64,000 nt of DNA from Actinoplanes sp. NBC_00393 (lineage in GTDB: Bacteria; Actinomycetota; Actinomycetes; Mycobacteriales; Micromonosporaceae): positions 10,034,001 to 10,098,000 of the forward strand of contig NZ_CP107942.1 of the NCBI RefSeq assembly GCF_036053395.1, written 5' to 3'. The notes under the pieces were generated by a model. The model was not told the DNA's origin and did no database searches. It saw nothing but the letters and a program-made list of their open reading frames with translations. Below, one piece after another: positions 1-8,536 of the stretch (the first letter of the stretch is position 1; every line of letters starts with the position of its first letter). The translations under genes and the position numbers were made by a program.

Positions 1-444
1 TCGTTCGCCAAGTTCGCGCGGGCGGGGTTCACCGACGCGGGTGGCGAGCGGGACGCGGCCGGGCGTACCGCGCAGTCGCTGGAGTTGCGCCCGCCGGGCG
101 TGACCCGGCCGGTGCGCACGCTCTCCGGCGGCAACCAGCAGAAGGTGGTGGTCGGCCGCTGGCTGCTCGGCGAGACCCGGCTGCTGCTGCTCGACGAGCC
201 GACCCGGGGTGTGGACGTGGGCGCCCGGGCCGAGCTCTACCAGGTCATCCGGGATCTCGCCGAGCGCGGCGTGGGTGTGCTGCTGGTCTCCAGCGAGGTG
301 CCGGAGGTGCTCGGGCTGGCCGACCGGGTGCTGGTGATGCGCGAAGGCCACATGATCCACGAGGCGCCGGCCGCGGAGATCGACGAGGACACCGTACTGA
401 ACCTCGTGATGGCGGGGTCGCTGCTGGAGGGAGAGCCCGCATGA
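1..444 (+). CDS. Sugar ABC transporter ATP-binding protein, C-terminal part (RbsA-like)
   Basis: The reading frame is open from the first base, so the 5' end lies outside the window. What remains is the end of the second nucleotide-binding domain of a duplicated sugar ATPase of the RbsA/MglA/XylG type. The signature LSGGNQQK, the Walker B stretch LLLLDEPTRGVD and the H-loop region LLVSSEVPEVL are all visible. The GGNQQK form of the signature is characteristic of carbohydrate-uptake family 2 (CUT2) importers. The protein would sit on the inner face of the membrane and drive the permease encoded next. Its stop overlaps the permease start by 4 bases (ATGA), which implies translational coupling. 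The sugar cannot be read from this fragment. Confidence 0.93.
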   Translation, partial: SFAKFARAGFTDAGGERDAAGRTAQSLELRPPGVTRPVRTLSGGNQQKVVVGRWLLGETRLLLLDEPTRGVDVGARAELYQVIRDLAERGVGVLLVSSEVPEVLGLADRVLVMREGHMIHEAPAAEIDEDTVLNLVMAGSLLEGEPA

Positions 445-1448
445 TCACTGAAACCCTGCCCGCCGAGAAGCGCGAGCCACGGCGTCTCGACGAGGGAACG
501 ATACGCAACCTGGGTCTGGTCGGTGTCCTGGTCCTGCTGGTGATCATCGGGATCATCACGCGGCCGGAGCTGTACAGCGACCCGGCCTGGGTACGCCAGA
601 ACTTCCTGATCATCCTTCAGCAGGCGTCCGCGATCGGCGTGGTGACGATCGGGATGACCTTCGTGATCATCGGTGGTGGCATCGACCTGTCGGTGGGCGC
701 GATCATCGCGCTGGCCGGGGTCTGGTGCACCACAGTGGCCACTCAGAGCTTCGGCGCGGTCGGGATGATCTTCACGGCGATCATCGTCGGGATCGCGGTC
801 GGACTGGTCAACGGGGTGCTGATCGCGTACGGGAAACTCGTACCCTTCATCGCCACGCTGGCCATGCTGGTGGCCGCCCGCGGTCTCGCCGCGCAGATCT
901 CCGGCAAGCAGACGCAGATCTCCACCAACCAGACGATCAACAGCATCGCCACCACCCGGATCCTCGGGATCCCGCTGCTCGTGATCATCTTCGCGGTGGT
1001 GGCGGTGGCCGGCTGGGTGCTGCTGAACCGGACGACGTTCGGCCGCCGCACCGTCGCGGTCGGCGGCAACCCCGAGGCGGCCCGGCTGGCCGGCATCAAC
1101 GTGAAACTGCAGACCCTGCTGCTCTATGTCCTCTCCGGACTCTGCTGCGGCATCGCGGCGATCATGCTGACCGCGCAGGCGACCAGCGCGCAGGCCGCCA
1201 CGGCGAACCTCTACGAGCTGGACGCCATCGCCGCGGCGATCATCGGCGGCACCCTGCTCAGCGGCGGTCGCGGCACGATCGTCGGCTCCGTCTTCGGGGT
1301 GCTGGTCTTCTCCACCATCACCAACCTCTTCGCCATCAACAACCTCCCGACCGAGGTCCAGAACATGGTCAAGGGCGGCATCATCGTCGCCGCCGTCTTG
1401 ATCCAGCAGTTCAACTACCGCTCCGTCAGCCAGCTCTTCAAGCGATGA
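441..1448 (+). CDS. Sugar ABC transporter permease (RbsC-like)
   Basis: This 335-residue integral membrane protein belongs to the CUT2 permease family (RbsC/XylH/AraH type). It has about ten hydrophobic segments after a charged N-terminus of about 25 residues. The family block GGGIDLSVGAIIALAG lies near residue 75, and a second block, GNPEAARLAGI, lies near residue 212. The C-terminal GGTLLSGGRGTIVGSVFG is also typical. The start overlaps the upstream ATPase stop. The binding protein starts 23 bases downstream, giving the usual ATPase-permease-binding protein order. Ribose, inositol or a related sugar is likely given the neighbouring dehydrogenase and isomerase, but this is inference. Confidence 0.93.
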   Translation: MITETLPAEKREPRRLDEGTIRNLGLVGVLVLLVIIGIITRPELYSDPAWVRQNFLIILQQASAIGVVTIGMTFVIIGGGIDLSVGAIIALAGVWCTTVATQSFGAVGMIFTAIIVGIAVGLVNGVLIAYGKLVPFIATLAMLVAARGLAAQISGKQTQISTNQTINSIATTRILGIPLLVIIFAVVAVAGWVLLNRTTFGRRTVAVGGNPEAARLAGINVKLQTLLLYVLSGLCCGIAAIMLTAQATSAQAATANLYELDAIAAAIIGGTLLSGGRGTIVGSVFGVLVFSTITNLFAINNLPTEVQNMVKGGIIVAAVLIQQFNYRSVSQLFKR

Positions 1449-1471
1449 AAACGATTAGAACGGGAGCAATA

Positions 1472-2509
1472 ATGTCCGCATTGTCCCGTAGGCGCATTCT
1501 GTTCGGCGGCGCAGCCGTCGGCACGGGCGTCCTGCTCACCGCCTGCACCAGCAACGACACCGGCGGCAACGCCCAGGTCAACACTAACGCCGGGAACGAG
1601 AACGCCGCTCCCGGCGAGAAAGTGGTGATCGGGTTCTCCGCCCCGGCCGCCGACCACGGCTGGATCGCCGCCATCACCAACAACGCGAAGGCCCAGGCCC
1701 AGCAGTACTCCGACGTCGAGCTCAAGGTCACCGAGGCCGGGGCTGACGCGGCGACCCAGCGCGCCGCGATCTCCACGATGATCGCCCAGAAGCCGAACAT
1801 CATCGTGATGCTGCCGTACGACGGCAAGGAGCTGAACGCCGCCGCCGAGGAGGCGATGCGGGCCGGCATCCCGGTGGTCAACCTGGACCGGGCCTTCCCC
1901 TCGCAGGACGCGTACCGGTTGCAGCTCAAGGGCGACAACTACGGCATGGGCCTGGCCGCCGGCGCCTACATCGGCGAGCAGCTCAAGACGAAGGGCACCG
2001 CCAACCCGATCATCGGCGAGATCGCCGGGATCGACTCGCTGGAGCTGACCCAGGAGCGTTCGGAGGGCTTCAAGACGGCGCTCGCGGTCTACGGCTTCAA
2101 GGTCGCCAACCGGCGGGCCGCCGACTTCACCGTCAACGGCGGTCAGGCCGCCGCCACCGACCTGCTCCAGGCACTGCCCAAGATGGACGCCCTCTGGAAC
2201 CACGACGACGACCAGGGCGTCGGTGTGCTGGCCGCGATCGATCAGGCCAACCGCAGCGAGTTCTTCATGGTCGGCGGCGCCGGCTCCAAGGCGGCGATCG
2301 ACTCGATCGCCAAGGACGACACGGTGCTCAAGGCGACCGTGACCTACAGCCCCTCGATGGCGTCGTCGGCGATCTCGCTGGCCCGCCTGATCAGCCAGGG
2401 CAAGGGAATGAGCGATCTGGTCGAGCTCCAGGTGCCCAAGGAGATCATGCTCGCCTCCGAGACGATCACCAAGGACAACGCCGCCCAGTACGCCAAGCTC
2501 GGTTTCTAA
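1472..2509 (+). CDS. Periplasmic-binding-type sugar-binding lipoprotein
   Basis: This 345-residue solute-binding protein would serve the permease encoded before it. The N-terminus has a run of arginines (SRRRILFGG) followed by a hydrophobic stretch and the lipobox LLTAC, so the mature protein would be a lipoprotein, possibly exported by Tat. A Gly/Asn-rich linker follows the cysteine. The type I periplasmic-binding fold is visible from KVVIGFSAPAADHGW onward, with the typical hinge strands IIVMLPYDG and GIPVVNLDRAFP. The start ATG has GGGAG a few bases upstream. It lies in one operon with the permease, and the dehydrogenase gene follows after 9 bases. Confidence 0.92.
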   Translation: MSALSRRRILFGGAAVGTGVLLTACTSNDTGGNAQVNTNAGNENAAPGEKVVIGFSAPAADHGWIAAITNNAKAQAQQYSDVELKVTEAGADAATQRAAISTMIAQKPNIIVMLPYDGKELNAAAEEAMRAGIPVVNLDRAFPSQDAYRLQLKGDNYGMGLAAGAYIGEQLKTKGTANPIIGEIAGIDSLELTQERSEGFKTALAVYGFKVANRRAADFTVNGGQAAATDLLQALPKMDALWNHDDDQGVGVLAAIDQANRSEFFMVGGAGSKAAIDSIAKDDTVLKATVTYSPSMASSAISLARLISQGKGMSDLVELQVPKEIMLASETITKDNAAQYAKLGF

Positions 2510-2518
2510 GGGGACAAC

Positions 2519-3712
2519 ATGTCGCAGGACCTGCGAGTCGGCATGGTCGGCTACGCGTTCATGGGGGCCGCGCACTCGCAGGCCTGGCGAACTGTCAATC
2601 ACGCTTTCGACCTCCCGCTCCGCGCACGGATGTCGGTGGTGTGCGGGCGTTCCGCGGACCAGGTCGCGGACGCCGCCACGAAGCTCGGCTGGGACGGGCA
2701 CACCACCGACTGGCGGTCGGTGGTGGACAGCGACGAGATCGATCTGGTGGACATCTGCACCCCGGGTGACACCCACGCCGAGATCGCGCTCGCCGCGCTT
2801 GCCGCCGGCAAGCACGTGCTCTGCGAAAAACCCCTGGCCAATTCGGTGGCCGAGGCACGCGAGATGGCCGCGGCCGCAGCCCGGGCACAAACCCATGGGG
2901 TACGCGCAATGTGCGCCTACAACTACCGGAGGGTCCCGGCCGTCGCCCTGATGCGCGAGCTCGTGGCGGCCGGCCGGATCGGGACCATCCGGCACGTGCG
3001 GGCGTCCTACCTCCAGGACTGGATCGTCGATCCGCAGTTCCCGCTGGTCTGGCGGCTACGCAAGGAGATCGCCGGTTCGGGGGCCCTGGGCGACATCGGC
3101 GCACACATCGTCGACCTCACCCAGTACGTCACCGGCCAGACGATCACCGCGGTGTCGGCGCTGACAGAGACGTTCGTCCGGTCCCGCCCGCTGCCGTCGG
3201 CCTCGTCCGGGCTCTCCGCCGCCGGCAACGGGGCCACCCTGGGGGACGTCACGGTCGACGACGCGGCGCTGTTCCTGGCCCGGCTCGACGGGGGAGCGGT
3301 CGCCACGTACGAGGCGACCCGCTTCGCCACCGGCCGCAAGAACGCGCTGCGGGTGGAGCTCAACGGCTCGCTGGGCTCGCTGGCCTTCGACTTCGAGCGG
3401 ATGAACGAGCTGGAGGTCTACGACGCCACTCAGCCGGCCGCCGAGCAGGGCTTCACCCGGATCCTGGTGACCGAGGGGGAGCACCCGTACATGGCGGCGT
3501 GGTGGCCGCCCGGGCACCTGATCGGCTACGAGCACTCCTTCACCCACGAGGTCCGCGACCTGATCGAGGCGATCGCGACCGGGCAGGACCCGGCGCCGTC
3601 GTTCGCCGACGCGTTGCAGGTGCAACTCGTCCTGGACGCCGTCGAGCGCTCCGCCGCCGGCGGTGCCTGGACAGAGGTCGAGTCCGCCCTGGAGGCAAGT
3701 CCAGCTGGTTAA
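2519..3712 (+). CDS. Gfo/Idh/MocA family oxidoreductase
   Basis: This 397-residue NAD(P)-dependent sugar dehydrogenase shows the N-terminal Rossmann start RVGMVGYAFMG, the DICTPGDTHAEIA strand and the family motif CEKPLA near residue 103. The C-terminal alpha/beta domain contains GALGDIGAHIVDLTQY, which matches the GGG-D-G-H-D active-site pattern of inositol and glucose dehydrogenases, including the conserved Asp and His. It starts 9 bases after the binding-protein gene, with AAGGGG as ribosome binding site, so it belongs to the importer operon. It probably oxidises the imported sugar. The exact substrate cannot be told. The last codons and stop lie inside a perfect inverted repeat. Confidence 0.92.
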   Translation: MSQDLRVGMVGYAFMGAAHSQAWRTVNHAFDLPLRARMSVVCGRSADQVADAATKLGWDGHTTDWRSVVDSDEIDLVDICTPGDTHAEIALAALAAGKHVLCEKPLANSVAEAREMAAAAARAQTHGVRAMCAYNYRRVPAVALMRELVAAGRIGTIRHVRASYLQDWIVDPQFPLVWRLRKEIAGSGALGDIGAHIVDLTQYVTGQTITAVSALTETFVRSRPLPSASSGLSAAGNGATLGDVTVDDAALFLARLDGGAVATYEATRFATGRKNALRVELNGSLGSLAFDFERMNELEVYDATQPAAEQGFTRILVTEGEHPYMAAWWPPGHLIGYEHSFTHEVRDLIEAIATGQDPAPSFADALQVQLVLDAVERSAAGGAWTEVESALEASPAG

Positions 3713-3754
3713 CAGGGCTGCTTGCCGGCTCTGAGAGCAGCCCTGTTAACCAGC
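3704..3754. terminator. 19-bp perfect inverted repeat spanning the stop codon
   Basis: Bases 3704-3722 pair perfectly with 3736-3754 (19 bp) around a 13-base loop. The left arm includes the final Gly codon and the TAA stop of the dehydrogenase gene. Each arm contains GTTAAC. There is no T-run after it, which is normal for actinobacterial terminators. It most likely ends the importer transcript or protects its 3' end. Confidence 0.7.
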
Positions 3755-4271
3755 AGCGAATGCGTCCGCCGGGATCGGTGAGGGACGGTGTGGTTGCGCC
3801 CCACGCCGGCCGGTCCACGGCGGGTGATGCGGGTGCGCGGGCGGGTCTGCCCGCGCACCCGCTTCGGCGTGCTGCGGCACGCGGCGAACGCACACGCCGT
3901 TCGGCGGTTGCGTGTCCGTTTGTGCAAAACATGAACGCAGTTCCAGCCCGGAAAGGCCTTTCCCGGAGGTCGCAGGGAAAGCTACCCGCTGGTCACCGCG
4001 GGCTAAGGCATCGGTGTCGGCCGATGTATTAGGCAGCTTTATTTGATGTCCTGGCCGCTCACCGGTCGCACGGGAGGTGCGCCGGTGATCCGTCTCACGC
4101 CGCACGCTCGTATCCGAGGGCAAGACTTCCACGGATGGAGGCGGCAATGGCACCCCGGTCCCGTGGCGTCGGTCGATCTAGGACCGCCGCCTGCATGGTC
4201 CATACTGGAAGCGTTAGCACGAGCGAATGCACGTGCACCTGCACGGGTGACCTCGTCCGGGGAGGCTATTG
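3755..4271. other. Gene-free region of about 515 bases with several hairpins
   Basis: No convincing gene is present. A perfect 13-bp hairpin with a 6-base loop lies at 3830-3861 and could act as a second terminator. It is followed by short palindromes and then by the structured candidate at 3950-4040. The last part, up to a strong GGGGAGG at 4259, should hold the promoter of the EboE-like gene. No clear -10/-35 pair could be assigned. Confidence 0.6.
3950..4040 (+). ncRNA. Candidate structured RNA or 5' leader, three-way-junction fold
   Basis: A perfect 14-base palindrome (3950-3963, GGAAAGGCCTTTCC) precedes a possible three-way junction. AAAGCT at 3978-3983 can pair with AGCTTT at 4035-4040. 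Inside are two perfect hairpins, CCCGC/GCGGG (3985-4002, 8-base loop) and CATCGG/CCGATG (4009-4026, 6-base loop). The single-stranded CTAAGG between them recalls the core of c-di-GMP (GEMM) riboswitches, but the rest does not match that consensus and I do not assign a class. It lies about 230 bases before the next gene. This is a proposal from pairing alone, on the plus strand because the downstream gene is there. Confidence 0.3.
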
Positions 4272-5162
4272 ATGCGGCTGCGACATCCCTCCGGCCGGAT
4301 CGTGCACCTGAGTTGTGGCATCAGCCTAAATCAAGCGGAGTCGCTGACCGCCGCCGTCGAGCGCCTCGACGCCGCCGCATCCGCGCTGCGCAGCCGATTC
4401 GGCAGCGGCACACTCGGGGTCGCGCTCCGGCTGCCGTACCCACTCGCTGCCGATCTCGCTGACGACGGGCGGGCCCGCAGCCGGTTGCGTACCGAACTGG
4501 ACGCTCGTGGCCTGGAGGTGGTCACGCTCAGCGGGGTGCCCGGCGCCGCGGAGCCGGCCCCCGACTGGAGTGAGCCGGCCCGCCTGCGGCACACCGTCGA
4601 CCTGGCCCGGATCCTGGTCGACCTGCTGCCCTTCGAAGAGGTTCGCGGCGCCGTCGCCACCTGCGGTCTCGGCCGTCGGGAGGACTGGGACGAGGCGCGG
4701 CAGCAGGCCGTCGCCCGCAACCTGCGCCGGCTCTCCGGCGGTCTCGCCGACCTCGCCTGGCGGGTCGGCCGTGCGGTCCGCGCCGGCTTCCAGCCCGGCC
4801 CGGGCTCGGTTCTGGACAGTCCGGAGCAGACCGTCGCCGCGCTCACCCGGGTCGACAAGGACCGGCTCGGCGTCTGCCTGGACCTGACGACCGTGCTGCG
4901 TGACTGGCCGGACCCGGCGGACGGCATCGACCGGCTCACCGACGCCGGCCTCTCGGTCATCACCGCCCGGATCACCGACCCGGCGGGCGCCTGGCAGCCG
5001 GTCCTGCGGCATCTGCTCGCCGCCGACACCGCCCGGACCGAGTACGTGGATCTTGACACCCCGGGCGGCGATGAGCAGGCGGCGGACGACCTCGCGTACG
5101 TCGTGGCGGAGCTGACCGCCATCGGCCTGGTGCCGGAACAGCAGCCCTGCGCCGCGCCCTGA
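4272..5162 (+). CDS. EboE-like sugar isomerase/epimerase-fold protein
   Basis: This 296-residue protein resembles EboE, the xylose-isomerase-like TIM-barrel member of the Ebo metabolite-traffic cluster. Matching features are the N-terminal RHPSGRIVHLSCGISLNQAE, the strand GVALRLPYPLAADL and GLEVVTLSGVP near residue 78. The family's usual GFPYG turn is not present. A CLDLTTVL strand near residue 207 would carry part of the barrel active site. The start ATG has GGGGAGG six bases upstream. No other ebo gene is in the window, so it is either an orphan copy or a paralogue recruited to sugar metabolism beside the isomerase gene that follows. The fold call is firmer than the EboE name. Confidence 0.6.
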   Translation: MRLRHPSGRIVHLSCGISLNQAESLTAAVERLDAAASALRSRFGSGTLGVALRLPYPLAADLADDGRARSRLRTELDARGLEVVTLSGVPGAAEPAPDWSEPARLRHTVDLARILVDLLPFEEVRGAVATCGLGRREDWDEARQQAVARNLRRLSGGLADLAWRVGRAVRAGFQPGPGSVLDSPEQTVAALTRVDKDRLGVCLDLTTVLRDWPDPADGIDRLTDAGLSVITARITDPAGAWQPVLRHLLAADTARTEYVDLDTPGGDEQAADDLAYVVAELTAIGLVPEQQPCAAP

Positions 5163-5336
5163 TCGAGGCTTTCGCTGCCCGCCGGTGCCGCCGTAGAGTC
5201 GCGGTGGGGCCACCGCTGCGACCGGTGGGCCGAGCGGGAGGCGCAAACCTGCACGGCCCGGTCACCGCTGTTGCGACGATGCCTCGTGGGCCGGTTTCCC
5301 TCGCCGGCCGGCCACACCAGCCCCGAGGGAGGAACC

Positions 5337-6344
5337 ATGGCACGACCCATCACGCTCTTCACCGGCCAGTGGGCCGATCTGCCGTTCGAGGAAGTCTGCC
5401 GGCTCGCGTCCGAGTGGGGCTACGACGGCCTGGAGATCGCCTGCTGGGGCGATCACTTCGAGGTCGACCGCGCGCTCGCTGAGGACGACTACGTCGAGCG
5501 CAAGCACGAGCAGCTCGCCAAGCACAACCTCAAGTGCTTCGCGATCTCCAACCATCTGGTCGGCCAGGCGGTCTGCGACCACCCGATCGATGAGCGTCAC
5601 CGCGGCATTCTGCCGCCGGCCATCTGGGGAGACGGAGAACCCGAGGGGGTACGCGGACGCGCGGCCGAACGCATGAAGGACACCGCCCGTGCCGCCGCGA
5701 AGTTCGGGGTGCAGACCGTCGTCGGTTTCACCGGCTCGTCGATCTGGCACACCGTGGCCATGTTCCCGCCGGTCCCGCCCGAGATGATCGACCGGGGATA
5801 TCAGGACTTCGCCGACCGGTGGAACCCGATCCTCGACGTCTTCGACGAGGTCGGCGTCCGGTTCGCGCACGAGGTGCACCCCAGCGAGATCGCGTACGAC
5901 TACTGGACCACCCGGCGGACCCTGGAGGCGATCGGCAACCGGCCCGCCTTCGGGCTGAACTGGGACCCGTCGCACTTCGTCTGGCAGGAGCTCGACCCGG
6001 TCAACTTCATCCTCGAGTTCCACGACCGGATCTACCACGTGGACTGCAAGGACGCGAAAGTGCGTACCGGTGACGGCCGGCGTGGCCGGCTCAGCTCCCA
6101 CCTGGCCTGGGCCGACCTGCGGCGCGGGTGGGACTTCGTCTCCACCGGCCACGGCGACGTGCCCTGGGAGGACTGCTTCCGGGCGCTGAACAGCGTCGGG
6201 TACGCCGGCCCGATCTCGATCGAGTGGGAGGACGCCGGGATGGACCGGCTCGTCGGCGCTCCCGAAGCCCTGAAGTTCGTCCGCGGGCTCGCCTTCGACG
6301 CGCCGGCCGCCGCGTTCGACGCCGCTTTCTCCTCCAACTCCTGA
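5337..6344 (+). CDS. Sugar phosphate isomerase/epimerase (AP endonuclease 2 fold)
   Basis: This 335-residue TIM-barrel protein belongs to the xylose-isomerase-like family that includes IolE and IolH. The N-terminus [19 protein letters not shown] and the strand [14 protein letters not shown] are typical. Likely metal ligands lie in [33 protein letters not shown] and the final ISIEWEDAG. The ATG at 5337 is chosen because GAGGGAGGAA lies just before it; an in-frame TTG further upstream lacks such a site. The gene is about 175 bases from the EboE-like gene. With the importer and dehydrogenase it suggests catabolism of inositol or a related polyol, which is inference. Confidence 0.88.
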   Translation: MARPITLFTGQWADLPFEEVCRLASEWGYDGLEIACWGDHFEVDRALAEDDYVERKHEQLAKHNLKCFAISNHLVGQAVCDHPIDERHRGILPPAIWGDGEPEGVRGRAAERMKDTARAAAKFGVQTVVGFTGSSIWHTVAMFPPVPPEMIDRGYQDFADRWNPILDVFDEVGVRFAHEVHPSEIAYDYWTTRRTLEAIGNRPAFGLNWDPSHFVWQELDPVNFILEFHDRIYHVDCKDAKVRTGDGRRGRLSSHLAWADLRRGWDFVSTGHGDVPWEDCFRALNSVGYAGPISIEWEDAGMDRLVGAPEALKFVRGLAFDAPAAAFDAAFSSNS

Positions 6345-6353
6345 CCCACGACG

Positions 6354-6395
6354 CGCCGCAGGGCCGCCCCGCGACAGCGGAGCGGCCCTGCGGCG
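6354..6395. terminator. Bidirectional hairpin terminator
   Basis: A 14-bp perfect stem (6354-6367 with 6382-6395) encloses a further 4-bp stem with a GACA loop. It lies between the converging isomerase and YtxH genes, so it can end both transcripts. Confidence 0.75.
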
Positions 6396-6404
6396 AAACC
6401 GGCG

Positions 6405-6740
6405 TCAGTACGTGGTGCCGGTGCCGGTGCTGGTGCTCTTCGACCCGGCGAGCGTGTCACTGGGCGCCAGCAGCTCGTCCGTGCTGTCCGAGCTCGTGCC
6501 GCTGGTCGTGCTGGTGGTCTGCAGCTTCTCACCGAGCTTGGACGACTGGAGCTTGTCCTTGCCCTCGGAGTACAGCTTGTTCGCCTGCGCCTGGGCGACA
6601 CCGGCGGCCTCCTGGACCGTGGGGTGGCTCCAGACCTTCTGGGCGTTGGCCCGGATCTCCTCGTACTTCTCCCGGCCGGCACGGCTGCCCAGGACGAAGC
6701 CCGCCGCGAGACCGGTGAGGAACATCAGCTTTCCGCGCAT
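6405..6740 (-). CDS. YtxH domain-containing protein
   Basis: This 111-residue protein begins with a membrane-anchoring hydrophobic segment, KLMFLTGLAAGFVLGSRAG, and continues with REKYEEIRANAQKVW, the hallmark of YtxH/GvpT-like proteins. The C-terminal 40 residues are Ser/Thr-rich and probably disordered. The start at 6740 is chosen because GGAAGGAG lies directly upstream on the minus strand. Such proteins are often stress-induced and associated with the membrane, but a precise function is not known. It is transcribed alone and converges on the isomerase gene. Confidence 0.85.
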   Translation of the reverse strand: MRGKLMFLTGLAAGFVLGSRAGREKYEEIRANAQKVWSHPTVQEAAGVAQAQANKLYSEGKDKLQSSKLGEKLQTTSTTSGTSSDSTDELLAPSDTLAGSKSTSTGTGTTY

Positions 6741-6947
6741 GATGGCGGCTCCTTCCGTTCGATGACGCGCATGCGTCTGCGGGGGTGCATACCCATCCTG
6801 GCGGACCGATACTCCCCAGGCGCCGGTTTCGCACACACGTCATCCCGGCACGACCCGCCGGGGGTATCCCGTTGGTGGGGCGCCCGGATGGTCATGTAGT
6901 CTGTTCTCCGTCGCCAGGGAAGCCCGGCGGCAGGAGCAGTGCAGCAG

Positions 6948-7020
6948 TCCCCGATAGCTCAATTGGCAGAGCAGCCGGCTGTTAACCGGCAGGTTATTGG
7001 TTCGAGTCCAATTCGGGGAG
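6948..7020 (+). tRNA. tRNA-Asn (anticodon GTT)
   Basis: The 73-base cloverleaf has the acceptor stem TCCCCGA/TCGGGGA, a D-loop with AGCTCAATTGGCAGAGC, an anticodon stem GCCGG/CCGGC around the loop CTGTTAA, and a T-arm GGTTCGAGTCC. The anticodon is GTT. The discriminator base is G. The CCA end is not encoded. Confidence 0.96.
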
Positions 7021-7028
7021 CTCTCCGG

Positions 7029-7055
7029 ATCCCAGGTCTGATGACCTGGGATTTT
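7029..7055 (+). terminator. Rho-independent terminator after tRNA-Asn
   Basis: A 10-bp perfect stem (7029-7038 with 7043-7052) with a TGAT loop is followed by a run of T (ATTTTCTGTTT). It is a canonical intrinsic terminator nine bases after the tRNA. Confidence 0.9.
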
Positions 7056-7250
7056 CTGTTTGTGCGGGCCCGCTTTCGGCTGACTCTACGTGAACCTACG
7101 GGTACGCGTCGATGTGATCCTTGTCGACCGGGAGCGCGTCGCGCGTACCCCCGCTTCTTTTGATCTTGTGGCCCCTGAGCCTTTCGCCTCCCAGGTCGCA
7201 CATGCGTGGTTACGCTGAGTCTCGCGTTGCTTGCAATCTGTGAGGTGTTC

Positions 7251-8513
7251 ATGTCGCAGCCGGTTGAGGTGGACGTCGTCATCGTCGGCGGCGGGCTCGC
7301 CGGGCTGTCCGCTGCCCGGCGGCTCGACCGCGCGGGCGTCGAATGGCTCCTCGTCGAAGGATCCGACCGGCTCGGTGGCCGGGTCGCCACCGACGTCTTC
7401 GACGGCTGGCGGATGGACCGCGGTTTCCAGGTGCTCAACACCTCCTATCCGCGGCTCTCTGCGCTGGTCGACGTGGACGCGCTCGACCTGCGGTACTTCA
7501 CCTCCGGCGTGCTGGTGCGCCGCGGCGGCGGCCTGCACCGCCTGGAGAACCCGCTGCGCGACCCGCTCGCCACCCCGCAGACCCTGACCTCCGGTGTCGG
7601 GACCTTCACCGACCGGCTCAAGTTCGCGGCCCTCGCCACCCGGTGCGCCACCCTGCCGGTCGACCGGCTGCTCGACACGCCCGAGACCACCACGCAGGAG
7701 ATGCTGCGCAACGCCGGGCTCTCGCACCGGATGATCGAAGAGGTGCTCCGGCCGTTCTTCTCCGGCGTCTTCGCCGACCGGACCCTCGACACGTCCAGCC
7801 ACGTCGCCGCGATGGTGCTGCGCTCCTTCACCCGCGGCCGGATCGGCGTCCCGGCAGCCGGCATGGCCGCCCTGCCCGCCGCGATCGCCGGCCCGCTGCC
7901 CTTCCCGCAGCTGCTGATCGGCGCCCGCACCCTGTCCATCGGGCCCGGCATGGTCGTCACCGAAGGCGGCGAGATCCGCTGCCGCGCCGTGATCGTCGCC
8001 ACCGACCCGCTCACCGCCGCCGCCCTGCTGCCCCGGCTGCCGCGCCCCGAGGTGCACGGCCTCACCACGTTCTACTTCGGCGCCGACCGGGCACCCGTCG
8101 ACGAGCCGATCCTGCTGCTCGACGGCGACCGCCGGGAGATCATCGCCAACACCGTCGTGATGAGCAACGCCGCCCCCGAATACGCCCCCAGCGGCAAAAG
8201 CCTCATCGCGGCCACCGTCGTCGGCGTCTCGGCGCCCTCCAGCGCCTCCGAAACCGTCATCCGGGTGGAACTCGCCCGCATCTACGGCGCGCCGACCGAC
8301 GACTGGGAGCTGCTCAACGTCGTCACCGTCCCGCAGGCGCTGCCCGCGGCCAACGCCCCCCAGGCCCGGCTCCGCAAGCCGGTCCACCTCGGCGACGGCC
8401 TCTTCGTAGCCGGCGACCACCGCGACAGCCCTTCCAGCCAAGGCGCGATGGCCGGCGGTTGGCGCGCAGCCGGATCAGTCCTGGCGTCACTCGGCGCCCG
8501 GGCCGGGGTCTAG
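7251..8513 (+). CDS. FAD-dependent oxidoreductase (protoporphyrinogen oxidase/amine oxidase family)
   Basis: This 420-residue flavoprotein has the N-terminal dinucleotide-binding motif VDVVIVGGGLAGLSAARRL followed by LVEGSDRLGGRVATD, the usual FAD-binding pair of the amine oxidase/phytoene desaturase superfamily. The C-terminal part has GLFVAGDHRDSPSSQGAMAGG, the second FAD contact. Substrates in this family range from porphyrins to carotenoids and amines and cannot be decided here. The start ATG has GAGGTG upstream. A small acidic-protein gene follows after 23 bases and probably shares the transcript. Confidence 0.88.
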   Translation: MSQPVEVDVVIVGGGLAGLSAARRLDRAGVEWLLVEGSDRLGGRVATDVFDGWRMDRGFQVLNTSYPRLSALVDVDALDLRYFTSGVLVRRGGGLHRLENPLRDPLATPQTLTSGVGTFTDRLKFAALATRCATLPVDRLLDTPETTTQEMLRNAGLSHRMIEEVLRPFFSGVFADRTLDTSSHVAAMVLRSFTRGRIGVPAAGMAALPAAIAGPLPFPQLLIGARTLSIGPGMVVTEGGEIRCRAVIVATDPLTAAALLPRLPRPEVHGLTTFYFGADRAPVDEPILLLDGDRREIIANTVVMSNAAPEYAPSGKSLIAATVVGVSAPSSASETVIRVELARIYGAPTDDWELLNVVTVPQALPAANAPQARLRKPVHLGDGLFVAGDHRDSPSSQGAMAGGWRAAGSVLASLGARAGV

Positions 8514-8536
8514 GTTCTAGGTTCTTAAGGGGCGTC

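Noticed and set aside
1415..2995. Long open frame opposite the sugar-binding protein and dehydrogenase genes
   Set aside because: It is antisense to two well-supported genes, has a composition typical of GC-rich shadow frames and shows no domain.
3950..4040. c-di-GMP (GEMM) riboswitch
   Set aside because: Only the CTAAGG and CGCAGGGAAAGC pieces resemble it; the tetraloop-receptor parts and the second helix do not match.
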